Assembly (NCBI RefSeq): GCF_005239225.2
Contig: NC_133298.1
Location: 2,294,001 to 2,358,000 of the forward strand
Direction: 5' to 3'
DNA: 64,000 nt
Source: Populus alba
Taxonomy: Eukaryota; Streptophyta; Magnoliopsida; Malpighiales; Salicaceae
The notes under the pieces were generated by a model. That model was not told the DNA's origin, made no database searches, and saw only the letters and a program-made list of their open reading frames with translations. The translations under genes were made by a program, and so were the position numbers. Shown one piece after another: positions 57,825 to 64,000 of this stretch (positions are counted from its first letter, which is position 1; every line of letters begins with the position of its first letter).

Positions 57825-59961
57825 CTACGGATAGCTTGAGTATATAGGAAGTAGGCTCAGTAAGAGCAGAAGACAGAAAGGCTGAAAATATTTCTGAGCA
57901 GGAGAAAGATGAGAATATGAAAGTACGGATGAAAGAGTGTAAGGAATACCTGAAGCTGAAGAGGAAGGTGCAGGTGCAAAGAGGGTGGCAACATGACAAT
58001 GATAGTCATGCAAATATCCAGGTTTGTGTTTTATCCTAGAAGATCTCCTGCCCGGCTGAGAAATGAGCTCAGAAGGGGATGGTATAAGTGGTGCTAAGTC
58101 AGAATTGGAGGAAGAGGGAGGAACAGATTGGCAAATAGAAGAATTGGAAGGCATTGGATCAGTGAAAGGAGCAACTGATTCAGGCAGGGGGAAAGGTAAG
58201 GGAAGAACAGAATCAGTAGAAGAAGAAGGGTGTGTGAGTGCAAAAGGAAAGATGGTTTCATGGAATATGACATTGCGGGAGACAAAAACAGTATGTTGAT
58301 GTAAATCATAGAGTTTGTATCCCTTGATGTGAGAAGGATATCCAAGAAATATACATGGTTTAGCTCTAGGATCGAATTTGTGTCTATGTCTAAGTAAGGT
58401 AGTGGCATAGCAGAGGCAACCAAACACCTTCAAATGAGAAGATGATGGACGAGAATGGAACAAAGCTTCATAAGGTGATTTGTTGTGTAAGACTGGAGTG
58501 GGAATGCGGTTGATTAGATGTACTGCAGTAAGCACACAATCTCCCCGGAATGGTAAGGATAAATGATATTGAAATCGAAGTGATCTAGCAACGTTCAAAA
58601 TGTATTGATGTTTGCGTTCAACAGTGGAGTTTTGCTGAGGTGTCTCAACACAGCTTAGTTGATGAATGACACCCTTTGATGCATAGAATTGGCTCATATG
58701 AAATTCAACACCATTATCTGATCGGAGGGACTTGATTGTGGTATTGAATTGTGTCTCAACCATAGAAAAAAAAGGATTGAATATGAGTGCTGGTTTGAGA
58801 CTTATTGTCTAAAAGATGGATCCAGGTGAATATGCTGTGATCATCGACAATAGTTAGGAAATATGAAGAACCACTAATGGACTTAGTAGAAAAGGGACCC
58901 CAAAGATCACAGTGAATGAGATCAAATGGTTTTGCTGAAGTCGTAAGGCTGTGAGGAAAAGATAAACGGTGCTGTTTAGCCAATGGGCAAATGCTGCAAG
59001 TTGTATTAGATTCATGTAACACTTGAGGGATTACATGAGAGAGTAATTTCAAGGGAAAATCAGAAGGGTGGCCTAATCTGTAATGCCATAGACTATTGTT
59101 TACAGAATGAACAAAGAAACTAACAGGGGCTAGATTAGTGAGTGGAGGCTGAAACATGGGTGAAACAGGATTGAAAAACATAGAAGTTCTAGATAAAGCA
59201 GAAACTGGAATTTGTTGCAAATGATATAAACCTCCAGCTTCTTTACCCACACCAATCGTTCTCCAACTTGTAATGGTCTGGACAAAACAGAATTGGGGTA
59301 AGAAAATGACACAGCACTGTAAGGTGTTAATCAGCTTGCTGATTGATATTAAATTGAAAGAAAAAGAAGGAATACAAAGCACGTCTGTTAAGATAAAGGA
59401 GTCTGAAATTTTAATGGTACCGATGTGAGTAACTGAAGCATGTTCTCCATTAGGCAATCTTACTGTTTTAGAAACAACAGAAGTGATTTGTGTGTAAAAG
59501 GATGTGAAACAGATCATATGATCTGTAGCTCCAGTATCAATTATCCAAGGAGCTTTAATGGAATTTGTGAGAGGAGTTGATTGAGTGATTGACAAGGCAG
59601 ATGCAAAAACAGAATGTGTTGGAGTTAGAGTACATAGTTGAGGTATAGGGGAAGGAGTACCTGCACGTTTCATAGTGAGTGAAGTATCACCTTGAGTAAG
59701 GATGTCTGATTCTGGACTGGCAGATGATGAAACTTGATTGACAGAAGATTCAACTTCTAAGATGGATGGTTTGAGCATCTCCATGAGTTGCTGACATTGT
59801 GCATAGGTAATAGGTAGCTGAGGGGCAGTGGTTTCAGAAACTTGATTGACATTGTGAGGTGCATTCTTTCCTTTGGTTGCTAACTTGTAACCAGGTGGAA
59901 AATCCATGAAGTCTGTAGCACTTTTCGACAGTATGGCCAGAAACACCCACAGTGAGAGCAT
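57825..59961 (-). pseudogene. pol: Copia-2 protease and integrase (broken)
   Basis: 58756-59961 carries the protease site WIIDTGATDHM, the pre-integrase motif WHYRLGHPSDFPLKLL, the zinc-binding CSIC and the integrase core FDLIHCDLWGPF...IVDDHS. 57825-58763 continues in another frame with SLRSDNGVEF, ETPQQNSTVERKH and the integrase C-terminal KVFGCLCY...FLGYPSHIKGYKLYD. The frame break near 58760 lies at the start of an A-rich run. Confidence 0.9.
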
Positions 59962-60740
59962 ATAAGATCGATCTTTGCGGGATAAGAAGGTCGGTTTCCA
60001 GCAAAACGAGTTGGAGGTATTGACCTAGTAAGTAAAGCAGTGGTGTTTGGATTGAAAGAAGTGCTAGAAGATGAAATCATTCGTTGCCTCTCCTCTTGAA
60101 CAATAAGTGAAAAAACTTTGTTGATGGATGGCAGTGGATCAATCAGCAAAATTTGTCCTCGAATATGTGAAAAATTCTCGTTCAATCCCATGAGAAATTG
60201 ATAAACATGTTGCTGATGATGATATGATAGAATAGTCTTCAATGCTCCACATGTGCATGTAGGAATTGGTTGATGATTTCCCAATTCATCCCATAAACCT
60301 TTCATAGCAGTAAAATATGCACTTACAGAATGATTGTCCTGTGACAGACATGAAATGGATTTTCGAAGTTGAAAAATGCGTGGTCCATTGTGCTGAGAGA
60401 ATCTTTCCTGAAGATCGCTCCAAATGTCAGATGCATCATCTATGTAGATAATGCTGTTGGCAATCTCTGTTGAAACAGAGTTCAACAACCATGAGAGAAC
60501 CATGTTGTTGCAGCGAGTCCATGCCAATCCTTGAGTATCAGACAGATTGGATGGTTTAGGCAGAGTATCATTGACGAAATGGAGTTTGTTCTTGGCTGAT
60601 AAAGCCATCATCATTGCCCTCTTCCATGAGTTGTAATTTTCACCATTGAGCTGCTTTGAAACGATCATGGCTCCAGGACTGTCACCATGATGCAGAAAGA
60701 AAGGATTGGAAGGATCTATTTCTAAGGTAGTTCCAGCCAT
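59880..60740 (-). pseudogene. gag: Copia-2 gag (frameshifted in the zinc knuckle)
   Basis: Starts at ATG 60740. It contains the Copia gag domain (VSKQLNGENYNSWKRAMMMA; QLRKSISCLSQDNHSVSAYF; FLMGLNENFSHIRGQILL). The zinc knuckle begins CSHCG, but its HxxxxC half is in another frame, with two small indels near 59930-59960, so RNA binding would be lost. Confidence 0.9.
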
Positions 60741-60828
60741 TGCCAGAAAATGAAAGAGAAAGAATGCAGAAAAGGGGATGAAGAAGATGAAGAAATTTGA
60801 GAGCGCGGAAAAAAAAATCAGAGAGTTT

Positions 60829-60840
60829 GCTCTGATACCA
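60829..60840 (-). other. tRNA-iMet primer binding site of Copia-2
   Basis: TGGTATCAGAGC on the minus strand, directly next to the LTR with no spacer. Confidence 0.93.
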
Positions 60841-61179
60841 TATTGAAAATGGAATTATAAACTGAATTCTTCGTATTCATTGAATAATTTGATACAATAT
60901 TTATAGTGTAGCTTCAGTGTAAATAACAGAATTAGTTGTAAATAACAACCTTTTGTAACAGAATATAACTGAATACAACTGAATATAACTGAATATAACT
61001 GCCTGCCATGCTGAGCATATCAGCTTCAACGTGTTCTTGCTTGTCAGTGCAGTAGCGTGAGCATGAGTAGTTTCTTCCCAGTGCAACATCTTCATTGTAT
61101 CACTGCTGCAGTTCTTCCCAGTGCAGCATCTTCATTGTATCACTGCTGCAGACGTGTGCTTGGCTGAGTATATTCAACA
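60841..61179 (-). repeat. 5' LTR of Copia-2
   Basis: 339 bp, with one more GAATATAACT unit than the 3' LTR. The ends TGTTGAA...TTCAATA (minus) are an imperfect inverted repeat. Confidence 0.93.
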
Positions 61180-62535
61180 TGTGGAACAACATTCACGTGG
61201 TTAATGCTTTTGTTATATCCTAATTCTTCCTTTCTTTGGTCTGTTATGCTTTTGTTATTTTTTAATAGAAACAATATTGGAATGACATTTATATCGAAGT
61301 TTTCTATAATTTAAAACCATAAAGGTGCAATTAGGGGGCAATGCTAAAGTGCAAAACCATGGCTAATACTTTTTTCGGTATTATTAAAGTTTTCTATTTT
61401 TTTTATAGTAACAATCTTTTAATAAAAACAAAACTTCATAAATAAAATTTAAACATCTTAATTATGTGTCTCCACATAGTTATGATTTTTTTATTTTTGA
61501 AGGTTCTGATTAATAACAAATATAAAGATTTATTTATTTTATTTATTATTATTAGGGTTTTCTAGTTTTCATGTCTCAAGAAAAAAAATAGTTTTCTTCT
61601 CATGTTATGACTATTATTATTGGATGGTCAAAAAGAAGCTTTACATTTTTTCAATTACGTTCCCTGCATACATTTATACTTTGGTCTTGAGCAGGATTTA
61701 GTTTCACATGAAATTCATGTCGTTTGCTGATGGTTAGAAATTAAGGAGATTAGGAGCGTTCTTGGCACTTCTTCGAACTGATTTTATTTTGTTTGTAGAA
61801 TTCATCTCTATCTATTAACTAGCCTCTGTTTAACATGATCCGCGAAAAATAGTCGTAATCCTAAAATTATTTTTTATAATTAACTCGTCTATGATTCAAA
61901 GAGTTGGGAAAAAGCGGCATCATCGGATTCTAACAGGAAATAAATTAGAAGTGTGTTTGGTAATAATTCGCTCAAATCAATTAGAAGTGTATATACTTTA
62001 GAAGTTGACTTTTTATTAAATTAAAACTCGACTCCTTTAGTGATAACGTTTTGATTGAAGCCATAAAATTGTTTCTAACTAACAATATTTATAACTTTAC
62101 TTTTGACTCAAAAGTTAAAAAAATAAATTAAATCAATTTATAAAAACCATGCCAAAAAGAATTATAATCTTTGTGTTGGGATTTGCCATGAGTAATTTTG
62201 TGAATACATCTATGGATGGATTTATTAAAATTAAATCCAGAAATTAGTTTATCTTGGATTTCAAAACAAGTTGGAAACTATTATAACAGGAAAGAATAAG
62301 AAAAAAAAATTCAACTAAAAACATTAATTATATATGAAAAGAAGCTCGAGCTCAAGTTTTTTTGGATATATTATTATTTGAAAATATAATTTGGAATAAA
62401 TATAATATTTAGGAGGCACCGTGACATGTCTCCTAAATCCACATGTCCGAACAGAGCCAGTCGTCCCGATGCGCTCTAAAGCCCCTCTAAATTCTCAAAG
62501 CCAACAACGTGCTCAATCAACAAACGAGCAGAAAA
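61180..62535. other. AT-rich spacer between Copia-2 and the chaperonin relic
   Basis: The first ~70 bases continue the RLK-4 upstream sequence (homologous to 45710-45820). Later pieces match repeats seen elsewhere: 61690-61860 resembles 24020-24170, and 61890-62080 resembles 16400-16620. No gene seen. Confidence 0.65.
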
Positions 62536-63816
62536 ATGTCCTTCTCCTTCTTTATCTCCAAACCTCTTGCCTTCCCTCAACAACCCCTATTCTCTGTAGA
62601 CTGTAAGCATCTCGCTCTCACCATCTATCTCTATGTCTGTATTTGTGTCTGTGTTCGCGGATATGTGGGTGTCTGAGTGTTTTGATTTTGATGCGTAAAC
62701 ATGGAATATTGTTGCAGAGTCTTGGTGGAAACAAAAGGGCAAGTGGGATATGGAGAAACCATCAAGTAGTGAATAAATTAGTGGTAAGAGCAGGTCGAAA
62801 GAAGATGTCTTTTGGTAAAGATTGTAGAGAAGCCTTGCAGGCAGGAATTGATAAGCTTGCTGATGCTGTTTCTCTCACTTTAGGGCCTAAAGGTAAACTG
62901 AGTTCTGCTTCTTTTCCATGTTTTGTATGGATATTTTTCTTTGTTTTTTAAATTTTGGTCCTTCAAGCTTAAGTTTTACAAGACGACACATTTGTAATTG
63001 TTATTGTTCAAATAATAAAACTACTACTTAAATAATTCCTTGTGCAACCATAAGAGGGACTAATTCTGAGAGAAAAATATCATTTTTGTTTTATTGTATA
63101 GTAAATTGTCAGTCTTTATTGATGGTGACGGTGTTAAGTCAGTAAGATGTGAAACTATGCAGGTCGTAATGTTGTTCTTTCGGATTCAAAGACGCTAAAA
63201 GTAGTAAATGATGGTGTTACAATAGCTCGTGCAATAGAGCTTCCGGATTCAATGGAGAATATTGGAGCAATTTAATCCAAGAGGTCATTCATGGTTGCTA
63301 CTTATCCTCTTCCTTAATGTTTTGTTGATGTGTTATTTGATGTTGATCGATGATAAATGTGATATTGAAGTGACTTATTGCAGGTTGCTAAGTAAAATGA
63401 ATGATATGGCTGGAGATGGCACTACTACTGGCTATTATTTGGCTCGTGAAATGATCAAAACAGGGATGATGGCAGTCACTTTTGGGGCTAACCCTGTTTT
63501 TTGTAAAGAAAGAATGGATATGGCTGTCAAAGTGTTGAAAGAAGAATAGTTTTCCAGTAAGAAGGAAGGATGATATAAAAAGGTCTCTATTTGCCATCTT
63601 TATTTAAACTTTGTTCAAAACCATCATTTACTTGGAAACAACAATCTAGAATTTCTTCTCCTTGCAGCCGGTCGCTTCAATTTCTGCTGGAAATGATGAA
63701 TTTGTTGGGAACCTAATTGCTGAAACTATGAAGAGAAGATTGGCTTCTGATGGAGTATCTCTCTTGAATCATCTTCAACCTCTGATACATTTGTGATAAT
63801 AGAAGAAGGAATGAAG
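62536..63816 (+). pseudogene. Plastid chaperonin-60 alpha-like gene (CPNA2-like), 5' part, broken
   Basis: Exons inferred from GT-AG sites: 62536-62602, 62718-62892, 63163-63283, 63384-63582 and 63668-63816. They encode a transit-peptide-like start (MSFSFFISKPLAFP), then [56 protein letters not shown] (the conserved ATP site GDGTT) and VASISAGNDEFVGNLIAET, all group I chaperonin motifs. A stop appears at the exon 1/2 join. A lost T in exon 3 (GGAGCAATTTAATCC) creates another stop, an extra base follows in exon 4, and further frame breaks occur near 63530 and 63760. No intact reading frame is possible. Confidence 0.82.
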
Positions 63817-64000
63817 GTGATTAAGCTGCTAGTTCTCATTATGGTTTGAAAAATCCTGTCAGATAAATCACTGGAAAATTGGCATTACATCAAAGTTTAT
63901 GTTAGAAGTTTATGATTTTATGTATATCATTAGTCATAGTCTGAATGGTTTAAACCATCCATTATCTGTAAATATATAGGTTGGTTGAGCTTCTGATCTT
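63817..64000. other. Sequence beyond the last recognisable chaperonin exon
   Basis: No further chaperonin coding is recognised in these 184 bases. The window ends here, so the rest of the gene, if any, cannot be judged. Confidence 0.5.

Larger units (their letters stand above)
55967..61179 (-). mobile_element. Ty1/Copia retrotransposon, nearly full length but frameshifted (Copia-2)
   Basis: Both LTRs are present (55967-56295 and 60841-61179) with the target duplication TGTGG (55962-55966 and 61180-61184). The tRNA-iMet primer site directly abuts the 5' LTR (60829-60840). The polypurine tract TTGAGGGGGTG (minus) abuts the 3' LTR. The order is gag, protease, integrase, RT, RNase H. By eye the LTRs differ at five positions plus one 10-bp repeat unit, so it is older than the two elements with identical LTRs but still recent. 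The LTR ends are TG...TA rather than TG...CA. Confidence 0.94.

Overview
This is plant nuclear DNA: AT-rich, with GT-AG introns, four LTR retrotransposons primed by initiator Met-tRNA, a LINE relic, MITE-like repeats and a tandem family of leucine-rich-repeat receptor kinases (LRR-RLKs). The RLKs resemble the MIK2/At1g35710 group (LRR-RLK subfamily XII/XI-like architecture, two exons with the intron inside the kinase domain). Repeat style and gene family suggest a woody eudicot, probably Salicaceae (Populus/Salix). The species is inference, not read from a marker.

Layout. 1-4889: degenerate Copia element on the minus strand, its 3' LTR cut by the window edge. 5379-12889: RLK-1, a pseudogene split by a very young, internally deleted Gypsy element (7994-12498, LTRs identical by eye). 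12890-18160: AT-rich spacer. 18388-23108: RLK 3'-exon fragment split by a non-coding Copia-type element (18585-23027, LTRs identical by eye) that carries a 72-bp minisatellite. 27539-30484: RLK-2, the only RLK in the window that reads intact (941 aa). 36438-36730: second RLK 3'-exon fragment, sharing lesions with the first. 42264-45398: RLK-3, complete except for one extra base in a homopolymer. 46503-48790: mosaic of RLK 5' relics. 48830-50400: LINE relic. 52820-55769: RLK-4, a pseudogene with a 32-bp deletion and a templated insertion. 55967-61179: a second Copia element, 198 bp upstream of RLK-4 and in the same orientation. 62536-63816: broken plastid chaperonin-60 alpha-like gene on the plus strand.

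The RLK genes, their exon fragments and the spacers form a higher-order tandem unit of roughly 13-15 kb. The cluster has grown by unequal exchange and decayed by small indels and retrotransposon insertion. In an intact copy the ectodomain would perceive an extracellular ligand, and the membrane helix would couple it to a cytoplasmic Ser/Thr kinase that keeps K, HRD, DFG and APE motifs. I see no operon-like cooperation. The most informative signals concern retroelement biology: two non-autonomous LTR families that look recently mobile, one sharing its pre-gag leader with a coding Copia element, and a gag ORF fused to an integrase C-terminus.
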